Positions 1 through 11,000 are shown, numbered from the stretch's first letter. The stretch is 64,000 nt of DNA from Cephalotus follicularis (GCA_001972305.1 BDDD01001968.1:124001-188000); one strand, 5' to 3'. Program-made: numbers and translations. Notes: a model not told the origin generated them from the sequence alone.

Positions 1-1693
1 CTTGATGAAATGCATGCTAAATGTGGTGTTATGTGGACCATATGATAACTGGTACTGATGTTCTGTCCTATGAATATGAACGTATAGCCTGCAATGATCT
101 ACTTGAGTAGATAGATCGAATTTCATATTGCTGGTTCACTGAGCAGCCGACTGTCGAAGGAAGACAATCGACTACTGAACCGAAACAGTCGACTGATCAT
201 GCCTTGTCCTACCCAGAAGGTGGCAGGAATGTGTTATCTGAATGATATTATGAACGGTTGTGCAGTTACAGTCGACTGTTGAAGGATAACAGATGACTGC
301 CAGATAGACAGCTGACTAGTGAAGGAAACCAGCCTACTGCCTTGTACTGCTCGACTCAGAACAGCCGACTGGTAAGGAAACCAGCCGACTATCAGGATGC
401 TGTTTGGACTTCTCTTTATTAAACGATGCGCAATGATCCCGATCCCAATTAGGATGCATTAGAGCATTTGTATGCATTACGTATTTACTGAATACTGCCT
501 GTACGATGATCGTTTATGAACTGCTATGATTTCTAAATTGTTATATTAATTTAGAAATGCACATATGAGTTTGAAAACTACTATGTTTGAGTACGAAAAT
601 ATAAAATGAGTATTGTTATATTTTCAAAACGTACCGGGACAGTAATTTCCACTACTAAAATGGTTTAAAGTATTCTCTATCTATTAGAAATACATGTTTC
701 AAATGTTACGACTTTCAAAAATATTTTGAAATGAACTGCCTGTTGCTGATCTAACGATCATTACTGTACTGTTTACTACACAGTTTACTGTGACTATTCG
801 CTGTTTGCTCTGTGAATTTTACTGTGTTTGTGCTTGAGTCACTAGTTGCGTGGCGGGACTGCCAGCATTGGCCAGTGGCAGGGTTGACCTAGGGGCCAGG
901 AGTTGGCTGGGTAACTCACTGTACCGTACTGTTGTCTTGCTTAGTTGCTTGGAGAAGGGACCGAAGTGGGAGTGCAACATGGGGCCAGGAGTTGGCGGCA
1001 TTGTACATACTGCCTGCCTGTTTGTTAGTCCCTTTGTGGACTTACTATACTGTTTGGTAGTCCTTTTCGGACACTACTGTGCCTGTGATGTAGCCCTGGC
1101 TGGGTTACTACTGTACTGCTATTGCATACATATATTTTCATGTATATGCCCCTACTGTTACTTTACTGAACTACAAACTTATATATATATATATATATAT
1201 AAACTAGTATTTTTACTGTACTACATCATCCACGCATACATTTCATGACATGCATTTAATGTTCATCCCAAACTACTTTTATGACTTAGCCGAGTGAGGA
1301 CAAAGGCTAACCCCCCCTACTTTACTGATTGATGCAGTGGACCGGCTTGGGAATCAGCATAGATGAAGTACAAGTTTTAATAATGTTTTTCTTGTGTTTA
1401 TGTCCTTTTGGGATTTTGTTAAACTGGCTATGTATTGGATGGGTGTTGCGTATCGTACTTTCGGTTTTCTTGTTTCATATTATTGCTGGATATTTTGGAT
1501 CACGCTCCGTTTTGTGGGCTTTTAACTATGACAGACTTGTATTGAGTAGCGTGCAGTATGGGATGCACGTTACGTGTTTTTCAGCTTATCCCTGTATAAA
1601 AGTTTTAAATTTTATGTCTTTTGCATGAGCTGAATGTCTATGTTAATTGCCCTTACCACTTTAAATGTCGTATATGGAAAACGGGGTGTGACA
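1..1693 (+). mobile_element. LTR F: 3' part of a Tekay-type gypsy LTR, cut by the window edge
   Basis: The sequence ends in the CGGGGTGTGACA terminus shared with elements E, G and D. It carries the same landmark before the end (CCGAGTGAGGACAAAGGCTAACCCCCC at about 1290-1315, which is found in reverse complement in G and E). At 1694 it passes abruptly into an oppositely oriented LTR piece, so F was inserted there. The next five bases, ATTTC, are the probable right TSD; the left one lies outside the window. Whether F is a solo LTR or the 3' LTR of a full element cannot be seen. No convincing gene lies inside; the open frames at 850-1248 and 1329-1628 have no recognisable domain. Confidence 0.85.
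144..392 (+). repeat. Array of CAGYCGACTG-like 10-mers at ~21-bp period (LTR F)
   Basis: Motif starts can be read at 144, 165 and 186, then at 269, 290, 309, 330, 362 and 382, mostly 19-21 bp apart. The core is CAGCCGACTG or CAGTCGACTG with degenerate members. The same array recurs in LTRs D, E and G. It is probably a regulatory or structural element of the LTR; its function is unknown. Confidence 0.75.
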
Positions 1694-1819
1694 ATTTCTT
1701 TAAGTTTTCGCTCAAGTCTTAACATTACAAAGAGGAAAAATAGTGATTATCATTAATTTAATGCATAGATTACATCGGGAAATACAATATTACATTTAAT
1801 GAAAATCCCGGGGGTTACA
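1694..1819 (-). mobile_element. Element E, 5'-terminal piece of its 3' LTR
   Basis: This segment matches 59517-59637 closely and ends in GTTACA (the TGTAAC LTR terminus on the minus strand). It is directly followed by a polypurine tract and the end of a gypsy coding region, so it is the first ~126 bp of the 3' LTR of element E. The rest of that LTR is separated by insertion F and continues left of the window. Confidence 0.85.
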
Positions 1820-1832
1820 TCCACCCCTCCTT
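1820..1832 (-). promoter_or_regulatory. Polypurine tract of element E
   Basis: On the minus strand this reads AAGGAGGGGTGGA immediately before the TGTAAC start of the LTR. It is the plus-strand primer position of Ty3 elements and is identical in layout to 16298-16310 of element G. Confidence 0.85.
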
Positions 1833-1863
1833 CGAGGAATTTCGTCCTCGAAATTAAACAGTA

Positions 1864-1918
1864 CTAAAACAAATGAGGGTAACGCTCTCTAATGTCCTCC
1901 TCGTGTTCCCATGTTGCC
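1864..1918 (-). pseudogene. Element E polyprotein, last ~18 codons of the chromodomain
   Basis: On the minus strand this encodes ATWEHEEDIRERYPHLF and then a stop, the C-terminal helix region of a Tekay-type chromodomain (compare the corresponding end of element G at 16343 onward). The upstream part of the same gene lies 47.7 kb away at 49649-50139. The Athila block is inserted between the two halves, inside the codons of the chromodomain. Bases 1914-1918 (TTGCC) are the left copy of the decayed target-site duplication. Confidence 0.9.
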
Positions 1919-2293
1919 TGTTTAGCATAAAAATGTGTTATTTTTAATGATATATTTGTTATATTTTTATCCTTAGAATAGACTACTGTGGTTGTGTTTA
2001 TTTGATTTTTAGGTATTATGTTTATTGTTGAGGAATAAGATAAAATGAAGCTAAAACTCTACTTTTTGAGTTAAAGTGGTTTGATGTCAAAGATCGGTTC
2101 AAGAGTACACCCACTTAAGCGAGAGAAGTCAAAATTTAAGGCTCAGAAGATATTTAATATTGCATTCATTTTGTTCATAAAATTATTTGGAGCATTTTTC
2201 GTTCTTGGGCCGAGTCATTCTGAAGCAACGATGAGGAGATCTTACAAGAAAATAAATGTTGAAACATGTGTCACCATTTGCAGAAATCAGCTC

Positions 2294-2616
2294 CACGTGT
2301 CACCACCTGCATGCATTGTATGCATTTTTCAATTAACGCCAACAACCAATGCATCAATCCATACGTATTAAGCTCCACGTACGCCCAGCCCATGCAACCA
2401 CGAGTCCATGCAGCCAGCATCCATGCACATCAAATCAGTTCAGCCCACATGTGCACACGAGTCCACCATGCCCATCTCATGCCCATGAAACCACTCAAAA
2501 CGCCAGAGCCAATGCACAAGGGTCCATGAATGCATATGTCTTCAGCCTGCCATCCATGCAATCCATCAGCAGTCCATGCGCGCACACGAGCCCATGCAAA
2601 ACATGCACCTCACGAA
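2294..2616 (+). promoter_or_regulatory. G-box/ABRE plus dense RY (CATGCA) motifs in Athila LTR1 U3
   Basis: CCACGTGTC (G-box/ABRE type, CACGTG at 2294-2299) is followed 10 bp later by TGCATGCAT (2309 onward), and then by about a dozen CATGC/CATGCA words up to 2616, about 50 bp before the TATA box. ABRE and RY elements are the classical targets of bZIP and B3 (ABI3/FUS3/LEC2) factors in seed promoters. That these motifs drive this LTR is inference. The equivalent region in LTR4 keeps two CACGTGTC copies. Confidence 0.5.
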
Positions 2617-2667
2617 TCATCAATGTTTTAATTTAATTCTTTTAGGTCTTTTAGTCAGCTACATGTG

Positions 2668-2675
2668 TATATATA
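2668..2675 (+). promoter_or_regulatory. TATA box of Athila LTR1
   Basis: TATATATA is followed by GTGGCATAAAGAG and is conserved at the same place in LTR2 (8976-8986) and LTR4 (48773-48785). Transcription would be expected to begin about 30 bp downstream, around 2700. A polyadenylation-like AATAAA lies at 2847-2852, giving a plausible U3/R/U5 layout. Confidence 0.65.
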
Positions 2676-2988
2676 TGTGGCATAAAGAGTAGTAGAGCGG
2701 CAGAGTAACAGCAGACGCACGAAAGCGTAACAGTCGTCTTCTCCATTGTCAGTTTTTTTAGTTTAGTTTTCTTAATGTTTTGTAACTAGTTTCTTAAGGT
2801 TTTTGGGTTAGAACGAAACCTAGATTGTCATTTTTTCATTTCCATCAATAAAAATCCTTGAAGTTTTATTTCGTTCTTAAATTTTCTGATTTCACACACA
2901 CTTTGTCTGTCTGATTAAAATCCACAAACATCTTGTCGGTGCATATGAAAGTTACGGAATAAATGGTGTGTAATGCGATCAATGAAGT

Positions 2989-3143
2989 CTACTCATACGG
3001 TTTGTCACACTGAACACACTCCGTATAGGCCTAGCATGACTACTCATACGGTTTGTCTGATTAAAATCCACACTCCATATAGGCAAAGCATGACTACTCA
3101 TACGATTTGTCATCACAGTTGTACTCCGTATCGACCTAGCTGC
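2989..3143 (+). repeat. Threefold ~52-bp tandem repeat in Athila LTR1
   Basis: Units start with ACTCATACGGTTTGTC at 2991, 3042 and 3096, each followed by an ACTCCRTAT...TAGCATGACT part. The same three units occur in LTR2 (about 9296-9447) and LTR4 (about 49100-49247), so the repeat is an old feature of the family. Confidence 0.8.
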
Positions 3144-3519
3144 CGTTGGTTATCAAGGTATGCTCGTTTAATTAACGTGAATTGTTCAATACAATCTATG
3201 GTGAGTTTCTATACCCTGAAACCGATTTTTCATTATATATTTTCTTTAGTTTTATTTATTGCTTTGATTAGTTTTAATTTGCACGTGTTATTTTCTGTTA
3301 TATTCAATTATTTTATTTTATTTATTTCCTGCATGTTTTATTATTTTTTCATTAATAGGAGCAGTTTTTGATAGTTTATCTCAAATTTGGTATATTTCGC
3401 CTAGGTTGAATAAATTATAACTAGTTTAATGTTTCCCTGTGTTCGACCAGTTACTGCATGATTCGTGCACTTGCGGATATAAATTTTAAAACATCATTCT
3501 TTTTAAGTGAATAAGTTTT

Positions 3520-3537
3520 TGGCGCCGTTGTCGGGGA
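3520..3537 (+). promoter_or_regulatory. Primer-binding site, int1 (Asp-tRNA type)
   Basis: TGGCGCCGTTGTCGGGGA lies 6 bp after the LTR end. This word complements the 3' end of plant tRNA-Asp and is characteristic of Athila/Tat retrotransposons (established family knowledge). It recurs at 9849 and 43142. Confidence 0.85.
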
Positions 3538-3840
3538 AACGTTTTAAATTAGTTTAAATTTATTTGACTGATTCGTAATATTTATTTTTCTTTTATTTTT
3601 CTATTTTTGCGTTTCCTTTTATTTTGCTAGCTTGGTTTAATTAGGGAGTTGCATAAGCATTAAAAAGAAATTTTTATAATCTTTGCATAAGCTTTAACAA
3701 ACCTTGATTTTCCCTAAGTTAATTCTCTGCATAAACTTTAATAATTTAGTTTAATTTAGGTCCTTAAAAAAAGAAACAAACAAAAAAAAACCTGCATTTT
3801 TATCATTAGTTTAGAATTGCATTAAGTTAATTTTTAGTTT
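3538..3840 (+). other. Untranslated leader of int1
   Basis: This is an AT-rich, T- and A-run-rich stretch between the PBS and the gag ATG. It has no open frame or other recognisable signal. It is conserved in int2 (9867-10174) and int3 (43160-43459), where the A-run near the end varies in length. Confidence 0.7.
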
Positions 3841-5985
3841 ATGACTGAGTGGGTAGGTGGAACGAATAACTGTCTTGAGCGAAATATTCAACAAACACAA
3901 ATGGCGGACAAGCGACCAATTCAAACTCTTCACGATAGATTCTATCCCGCGAGGATAGCACAACCATCCTGTATCCTATTGCCTGTTCCTCAAGGGAATA
4001 ATTTCGAGTTAAAATATCAGTTCATTAGCATGCTCCCACACTTTCATGGTTTACCCAATGAGTATGCATATCTCTTCCTTCGCGAGTTCGAGGAGGTATG
4101 CGCCCTCATGAAACTTCAACAACTCTCGGATGACGCAATCAAATTGCGTTTCATAATTTTTTCTCTCAAAGATGCAGCTAAAAAGTGGCTCTAGAGTCTC
4201 CCCAATGGTTCTATTTCTACATGGGACCATTTCACTGTCTCTTTCCTAAAGAAATTTTTTCTGCTTCATAAAACAAATAAACTTAGGAACAACGTTCTCC
4301 AATTTCGCCAAAAACCCAATGAATCATTTTCTAGGTGTATGGAATGTTTTAAGGATCTTATCTTAGAGTGTCCTCATCATGGTTTGAACACTTGGCATTT
4401 GTGCCAAATCATCTACGAAGGCATCGACTACCAGACCAAGCAGTTGGTCGAATCTATGTGTCCTGATGAGTTCACCTGGTACACGGATGAAAACGAGGCT
4501 TGGAATTTCCTTTTAGATTTGGGTGAGCGAACTAGGGAGTGGGAGTCCACTCAATTTTCTGAAAGAGCATTGCCAAATAACGGGTATTTTGTAGAAGGTG
4601 CAGTTACGCTCAAGGCACAGTTAGATAGCCACCTCAAGAGACTAGAGTCGTTGCTTAGGGGAACCGAGCAAGCTAACCACGTAAATCAAAACGTCTCAAT
4701 GGGTTCTTGGTGCCAGTCACCAACTCATGTGATCGAAGAATGCCAAAGCTACATTGAAAATCAATATACTCATGAGAATGTGTCCGCAATGAACCGATAC
4801 AACCCGTATAGTAACACTTACAACCCGGGTTGGAGAAATCATCCAAACTTCTCATGGAGTCAAGGGTATAATCAAAGAGGACCACAAAATTTTCATGGTC
4901 GACCGTCCACCTTTTCTGGACAGCCTTCCAGCGTTGGTGCCCTACCTTCACACTTTTCGGGACAACCTTCAAACTTTTCTAGCCAGTCTGCACCACAGCA
5001 AACATTTCAAAGGTTCCCGCAAAATGAAATTCGTCCTTCCTTCCCACAAAACCAATTCCAAAATCAGCAATCACCTGGATTGTTGAACCAAAGGGAAGAT
5101 ACATCTTTGATTTCTTCTTTAGAAAAGAGCTTGGAGCTTCTCATGAGCATTATGATGACTAGTCAGCACAACATAGAAAATCAAATCTCTCAGCTAGCAT
5201 CTGCGATGCATACAAGAGAAAAAGGGAAGATGCCTTCCCAACCCGAACCAAATCCTAGGAGGAATATGATTCAGCTCGATCGTATCCAACCGCAATCTAA
5301 TCCGCAATGCTCCTCTTCTTCTCGCCCATTGGACCAAGAATTTGCCTTGCGAAGTGGAAGTGAGTACCAACCAGCGGATATACTCAAGCGTTCATATGAT
5401 CCCCTAGTTCCTTTTCCTAAGAGATTAGAAAAGATAGCCCCCAAAATGGAAAAGATCATCAATACATTTAAACAAGTACAAATCAATATCCCATTGGTTG
5501 AAGCTATTGAGCAGGTGCCATCTCACGCAAAAGTCCTAAAAGACTTATGCACGAAAAAGAGTATCCTTCAGACTTCCAAAAAGGCATTCTTGGCAGCCAA
5601 CATCACTGCAATTATTTCGCAACCAAAGATTCAAAAGTACAAAGATCCTGGCTACCCGACAATCTCTTGTGTTATTGGAAACACAAAAATCGAACATGCT
5701 TTGCTTGATTTAGGAGCAAGTGTGAATTTGTTGCCTTCTTCAGTTTTTGAGCAACTAGGCTTAGGAGAGTTGAGCCCGACCACCACGACTTTGCAATTAG
5801 CTGATCGGTCGGTAAAAATTGCAAGAGGGAAAATTGAGGATGTTTTGATCAAGGTTGGTGAGTTTTTCTTTCCCGTAGACTTTGTCGTATTAGATACCCA
5901 ACATGTTGTGAATATCAAAGATCAAATCCTAGTTATCCTTGGTAGACCATTCTTGGCCACGAGTATTGCTTTGATCAATTGCTGA
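3841..5985 (+). pseudogene. Athila-like gag-protease, int1
   Basis: The start ATG (MTEWVGGTNN) follows the leader directly. One frame runs to 5985, broken only by TAG at 4192, where int3 has TAC. Residues ~60-230 hold the retrotransposon gag core (LPHFHGLPNEYAYLF...; FSLKDAAKKWL; CPHHGLNTWHL). A Gln/Pro/Asn/Ser-rich linker (FSGQPS words, QISQLA) follows. The C-terminus is a retropepsin with ALLDLGASVNLLP as active site and VILGRPFLAT as flap-side motif. The TGA ending it (5983) replaces CGA of int3, a CpG decay. Relative to int3, ~180 bp are missing at about 5379, between short GATA repeats. Gag forms the virus-like particle and the protease would cut the polyprotein. Confidence 0.85.
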
Positions 5986-7014
5986 AATGGTCTCATGAAG
6001 TTGAGTTTTGGAAAGTCGTCAACGGACTTTAACATTCTCCGTTTGGTAAAGCATCCAGTTGACTTCGATGAAGTCTATGTGAAACTTTTGACACGAATTT
6101 TGATCACGACCTCATTAAGGGTAGGAAAGAATTCGAGGTAGAGGAAGCTAACCAAAATGATAGATTGGCGTGGCTAGAAAATGAGGAAGCGTTAGCATGG
6201 TTAGAAAGTAAGCTCAATGATCCAACGTTGGATAGTGAATGGCATCATCTATCCCATTACACTCATAAAATTGCCATGCCTGACCAAACGTACTTTGACG
6301 AAGATTTCGATAACAACTTCATGGAATGCTTGAGAGAATTCAAGGAATTAGAGGTTATGCAAAATGAGATATTGAGTTGGTTGGACGATGGGATCATCGA
6401 TTTTTTTCAGATAGTCAATGGTTGGTTGGCCACGATTTTTGTGATTCTCTTGATGGTTTCCAATGGTGGAGATCATGTTGGGATGGTTCTAAAATTGTAA
6501 AAAAAAATTTGTCCCATTGTGTGTGTAAGGTTGCTAAGATAGGTTTAAGTGATGCGTTTGAATGTTTTTGTTCTCTATATGGTTTTACTGGTGGAAGTGC
6601 TATTGGGACGATGCTTACATTGTTTCTTGGCAATCTCTACATTTTGTTGACAACGTTTTTCACTGTTATTGTTCTCTTGATGGTTTCTATTGGTGGAGAT
6701 CTTTTTGGGATTGGTCTTATATTGTTAAAATTGTTTTCTCATGCGGTATGTTTAAGATTGACATCATAGGTATAGGAGATGAATTCAAATATTCTTGTTC
6801 TAATGATGGATTTTATTGGTGGACATCCTTTTGGGATGATGCTTATATTGTTAAACCTATGCCTTCACGTGGTGTGTTTGAGTTTGTTAAGACAGGTATT
6901 GGGGACGCGAATGACGTAAGCGGGCAGTGAACGCAAAGATTTCTCAAATTTATAGCTGCATCGGTGGAGAAGGCCATGGACTTTCATGAGCCTCGTTATT
7001 TCGAGCCTCCATGA
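5986..7014 (+). pseudogene. Continuation of int1 ORF: acidic region and GFYWW repeats, frameshifted
   Basis: Compared with the open copy in int3 (45291-46808), this stretch has lost 17 bp near 6082, shifting the frame, and then reads in pieces at 6165-6500 and 6562-6930. It encodes the acidic segment (WLENEEALAWLESKL) followed by four Trp-rich units with the F-Y-W-W core. It then ends near FEPP and a stop at about 7014. No RT, RNase H or integrase motif occurs. Function unknown; see the int3 entry. Confidence 0.7.
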
Positions 7015-8252
7015 TCATATCTGGTAATACCTACCGCTATTGTTTTTATTTGATTGCATTGTTTCATATATTTGTTGAGCATTCATTTTTATATCTACAG
7101 TTGTTTTCATTACATTGAGAACAATGCAAGATTTAAGTATGGGGGGTTTGGACGAAAGTTCATTTTAATTTTGAAAGTAGGAATAAGTGTTGATATGCTT
7201 AGAAATAATAGAAAACCCCATAGGAGATAATAAAAAATTTGTTTACGAGGAAAAGAAAAGGAATGCATCTCAAGGTCGGAGTTTTGTGCGAAAATTAAAA
7301 TGATAAATGAACAAAAAGACCAATCTTCTGTGTTTTCAAAGTTTTATAAGATTTTACAGAGGATGAGGATAAGGAATTGATGTTCTTGCATATATATGTG
7401 TATATATATACAATAAAAAAAGAAATAAAAGAAAAATAAAAGAAAAAGTTATTTTACCTCTTTGAATTCAGTCTTAGTCTGTAGCCTATTTGATTCGATT
7501 AATTAAACCTTAGGGGTGTTCTACACCTAGTTCCTTAAAGCCAACTGGTTTGAGAGCAACTGGTCAAAATCTCGCTACATGGGTCTTATAGAAAGCTTAA
7601 GAGGCTAAGACATTGCACGAATTTAAGTTGGTAAAATTATCAAGTGCGAATTGTTAAATCTGAAGCTACTTAGTACTTTGAGTGTCTGGTGTTTGCTCCA
7701 TCCATGACATTTCAGATGGAAAAGAGTGGAAGAATATGTTCAATGAAAAGAAAGCAAAAAGAAAGAAAAATATATATCTATATATGTGAGTGCTAAAATT
7801 CTTTTGTCTGACTCCAAAGTAGGATTTTATGTTGCTGTGAATGCATATCTTGATTGGTTATATAATGTGGAATAAAAGAAAAATAACGTATGAAAGCTCC
7901 TTAATTAAGATGTGTTTTGATTCTAGAACTTGGAAAGAGATAATAAAATTCAAGTATGGGGGTGTTCTATGGATTTTTAAGTATAGATACATTTTACCTG
8001 TTTTCAAAGTTTTGATGAATTGAATTTTGTGTGTTTATTCGCTTGGAAAACACTCAAGAGACAAAACTCGTCCACTAGGACCACCTAGGGGTTTAACAGC
8101 TTGTTGCATAAGCTAAATGCAATCGTGATTCCTACGAAAGTGAGTTAGGTTTTTGCTTGTGTTTTCTGTTTTCTATTTTTGTGTTTGTTTTCTTGTTTTA
8201 GCTTTCCATTTGGTTTGCTTGAGGGCAAACAAAGTTTAAGTATGGGGGTATT
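7015..8252 (+). other. 3' untranslated region of int1 with duplicated PPT module
   Basis: No coding is recognisable here. The stretch opens with CAATGCAAGATTTAAGTATGGGGGG (7125-7147), has a middle AAGTATGGGGGTG (7953-7965), and ends with CAAAGTTTAAGTATGGGGGTA just before LTR2. The last is the polypurine tract in use, and the others look like diverged copies. Several (TA)n runs and A-rich tracts lie between them. The same order is kept in int3. Confidence 0.7.
8236..8250 (+). promoter_or_regulatory. Polypurine tract of the Athila-like unit 1
   Basis: TTTAAGTATGGGGGTATT immediately precedes the TGTTTAGC start of LTR2. The position and G-run fit the plus-strand primer of Athila/Tat elements; the same word stands before LTR4 at about 48014-48029. 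Confidence 0.8.
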
Positions 8253-9842
8253 TGTTTAGCATAAAAATGTGTTACTTTTAATGATATATTTGTTATATTT
8301 TTATGCTTGGAATAAACTACTGTGGTTGTGTTTATTTGATTTTCAGGTATTGTGTTTATTATTGAGGAATAAGAGAAAATTAAGCTAAAACGCTACTTTT
8401 GGAGTTAAAGTGGTTTGATGTCAAAGATAGGTCCAAGAGTACACCCGCTTAAGTAAGAGAAGTCAAAATTTAAGGCTCAGAAGATATTGAATATTGGACT
8501 CATTTTGTTCATAAAATTATTTGGAGCATTTTTCGTTCTTGGGCCGAGTCATTCTGAAGCTCTGATGAGGAGATATTACAAGAAAATAAATGTTGAAACA
8601 TGTGTGTGTCACCACCTGCATGCATTGTAAGCATTCTTCAATTAACGTCAGCAACGAATGCATCAATCCATGCGCATTAAGCTCCATGTATGCCCACCCC
8701 ATGCAACCACAAGTCCATGCAGCCAGCATCCATGCGGATCAAATCAGTTCAGCCCACATGCGCACACGAGTCCATAATGCCCATCTCATGCCCATGAAAC
8801 GACTCAAAACGCCAGAGCCAATGCACAAGGGTCCATGAATGCATATGTCTTCAGCCTGCCATCCATGAATCCCATCAGTAGTCCATGAGTGTACACGAGC
8901 CCATGCAAACCATGCGGCTTAGGAATCATCAATGTTTTAATTTAATTTTTTAGGTCTTTTAGTCGGCTACATGTGTATATATATATGGCATAAAGAGCAG
9001 TAGAGCGGCACAGTAGCAGCAGACGCACAAAAGTGCAACAACCATCTTCTCCATTGTCAGTTTTTTTAGTTTAGTTTTCTTAATGTTTTGTAGCTAGTTT
9101 CTTAAGGTTTTGGGTTAGAACAAAACCTAGATTTTCATTGTTTCAATTCCATCAATAAAAATCCGTGAAGTTTTATTTCGTTCTTCTATTTTCTGCCTTC
9201 ACACACACTTTGTCTGTCTGATTAGAATACACAAACATCTTATCGGTGAATATGAAAGTTGCTGAATAAATGGTGTTTAATGCGATCAATGAAGTCTATT
9301 CATATGGTTTGTCACACCGAACACACTCCGTATAGACCTAGCATGACTACTCATACGGTTTGTCTGATTAAAATCCACACTCCGTATAGACCTAGCATGA
9401 CTACTCATACGATTTGTCATCACAGTCACACTCCGTATCGACTTAGCTGTCGTTGGTTATCAAGGTATGATCGTTTAATTAACGTGAATTGTTCAATACA
9501 ATCTATGGTGAGTTTCTATACCCTGAAACCAATTTTTCATTATATATTTTCTTTATTTTTCTTTATTTCTTTGATTACTTTTATTTTGCACGTGTTATTT
9601 TCTGTTATATTCAATTATTTTAGTCCGTTATTTTATTTTATTTATTTCTTGCATGTTTTCAATTGTTTTATTATTTTTGCATAATTAGGAGTAGTTTTTG
9701 ATAGTTTATCTCAAATTTGGTATACTTTACCTAGGTTGAATAATTATAACTAAGTTAGCGTTTCCCTGCATTCGACCTGTTACTGCATGATCCGTGCACT
9801 TGCGGATATAAATTTTAAAACATCATTCTTTTTAAGTGAAAA
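8253..9842 (+). repeat. Athila-like LTR2 (1590 bp)
   Basis: LTR2 is full length. It begins TGTTTAGCATAAAAATG and is followed after ~6 bp by a second PBS. It therefore acts both as the 3' LTR of unit 1 and as the 5' LTR of unit 2, the signature of an LTR-mediated tandem array. The G-box seen in LTR1 and LTR4 has been lost (TGTGTGTCACC), while the CATGC-rich region, TATA box (8976-8986) and ~52-bp repeats remain. Confidence 0.9.
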
Positions 9843-9848
9843 AGTTTT

Positions 9849-9866
9849 TGGCGCCGTTACCGGGGA
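9849..9866 (+). promoter_or_regulatory. Primer-binding site, int2
   Basis: TGGCGCCGTTACCGGGGA follows LTR2. It differs by one base from the int1 site. It shows that a second internal region starts here rather than host flanking DNA. Confidence 0.85.
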
Positions 9867-10174
9867 AACGTTTTAAATTAGTTTAAATTTATTTGACTGA
9901 TTCGTAGTATTTATTTTTCTTTTATTTTTCTGTTTTTGTGTTTCCTTTTATTTTGTTAGCTTAGTTTACTTAGGGAGTTGCATAAGCTTTAAAAACAAAT
10001 TCTTGTAATCTTTGCATAATCTTTAACAAACCCTGATTTTCCCTAAGTTAATTCTCTGCATAAGCTTTAATAATTTAGTTTAATTTATATCCTTCAAAAA
10101 AAAAAAAAACAAACCAAAAAAGAACCTGCGTTTTTATGATTAGTTTAGAATTGCGTTAAGTAAGTTTTTAGTTT

Positions 10175-10298
10175 ATGACTGAGTGGGTACGTGAAACAAA
10201 TAACCGTCTTGAGCGAAATATTCAACAAACAAAAATGGCGGATGAGCGACCAATTCAAACTCTTCGCGATAGATTCTATCCCGCGAGGATAGCGCAAC
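10175..10298 (+). pseudogene. Athila-like gag N-terminus of int2, interrupted by copia element I
   Basis: The ATG (MTEWVRETNNRLER) is equivalent to 3841. It reads for ~41 codons until element I breaks in after GCAAC (10294-10298). The frame resumes at 12404 after the second GCAAC (12399-12403). Confidence 0.85.
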
Positions 10299-10520
10299 TG
10301 AGAAAAACGCAACAATATGGCAACCTTAAATGACAAAAAAAATAATTTGTATGCGGAAAATACAAATTAAGCAATGAATATAAACAATCACACAATCAAA
10401 TAATAACAATTAAAGAGATAAGGGATAGAGAGTATGCAAACGAATTTATAGTGGTTCTGCAAATCCGTGCCTACGTCCACTTTCTCAAGAACCCCTTGAG
10501 ATTCCACTAGCTACCACTAG
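10299..10520 (-). repeat. Remnant of the 3' LTR of copia element I
   Basis: This matches 11056-11275 almost base for base up to CTACCACTAG at 10520 and then diverges. It represents the terminal ~222 bp of the LTR. The sharp loss of similarity marks the deletion breakpoint. Confidence 0.85.
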
Positions 10521-11000
10521 CAACCTTTTAATAATAGTAGTAAATCGAGAAAACATATCACTAATACACTCATTATCATGCATTACAAATAATTCATACT
10601 CATGTACAAGCATGCTAATTTTCGATTCTTTTACTTGATTCGTGCCTTCATACGTGATTTCTAATAAATCCCACATTTCTTTTGCCGAATCACAAGAAGA
10701 TATCCGATTAAATTCATTCGGGCCAACGGCACAAAATAAAACATGTTTAGCTTTAGAATTTAATTGGAGCATCCTAAAGTCATTATCATTATATTCATTT
10801 TCGGGCTTAGGAGAAACTACTCCTTCTATTGTTCTTGTGGGTATTCTAGGACCATTAACAATTATATGCCATAATTGATAGTCTAGAGATTGTAGAAACA
10901 TGGTCATCCTAGTCTTCCAAAAACTATAGTTAATTCCATCAAAAAATGGAGGTCTAGTTATGGAGGAACCTTCTAATCTTATGGTCATATAGTTTGCCAT
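10521..11000 (-). pseudogene. Copia gag, N-terminal part (element I)
   Basis: The ATG at 11000 starts MANYMTIRLEGSSITRPP. It continues with FFDGINYSFWKTRMTMFLQS and later CDSAKEMWDLLEITYEGT, the typical plant copia gag (UBN2-like) fold that forms the particle. About 160 residues are left before the deletion at 10520, and the frame then runs on into LTR sequence to 10485. No zinc knuckle, protease or other pol domain remains. Confidence 0.85.

Larger units (their letters stand above)
1919..3513 (+). repeat. Athila-like LTR1 (1595 bp)
   Basis: The LTR starts TGTTTAGCATAAAAATGTG and ends ...AAGTGAATA; the terminal CA has become TA, as judged from the CA end of LTR4. It is paired with LTR2 (8253-9842) and LTR4 (48032-49643). 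U3 holds a CATGC-rich stretch with a G-box. A TATA box lies at 2668, an AATAAA at 2847, and a threefold ~52-bp repeat in the distal part. Confidence 0.9.

Noticed and set aside
850..1248. 132-codon frame in LTR F as a membrane protein gene
   Set aside because: Hydrophobicity arises from T-rich LTR sequence and a (TA)n run. There is no counterpart frame in the other LTRs and no domain.
1..1819. Inverted termini suggesting a DNA transposon or MITE
   Set aside because: The opposite-facing ends are two LTRs of related families, each with TG/CA ends and 5-bp duplications.
3520..3537. tRNA gene fragments near the LTR ends (also 9849, 21044, 43142, 54262)
   Set aside because: Only 11-18 bases match a tRNA 3' end, with no cloverleaf around; they are primer-binding sites.
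5986..7014. GFYWW region as an env-like gene
   Set aside because: There is no signal peptide, transmembrane pair or separate start; it continues the gag-protease frame. An env origin was not supported, though not fully excluded.
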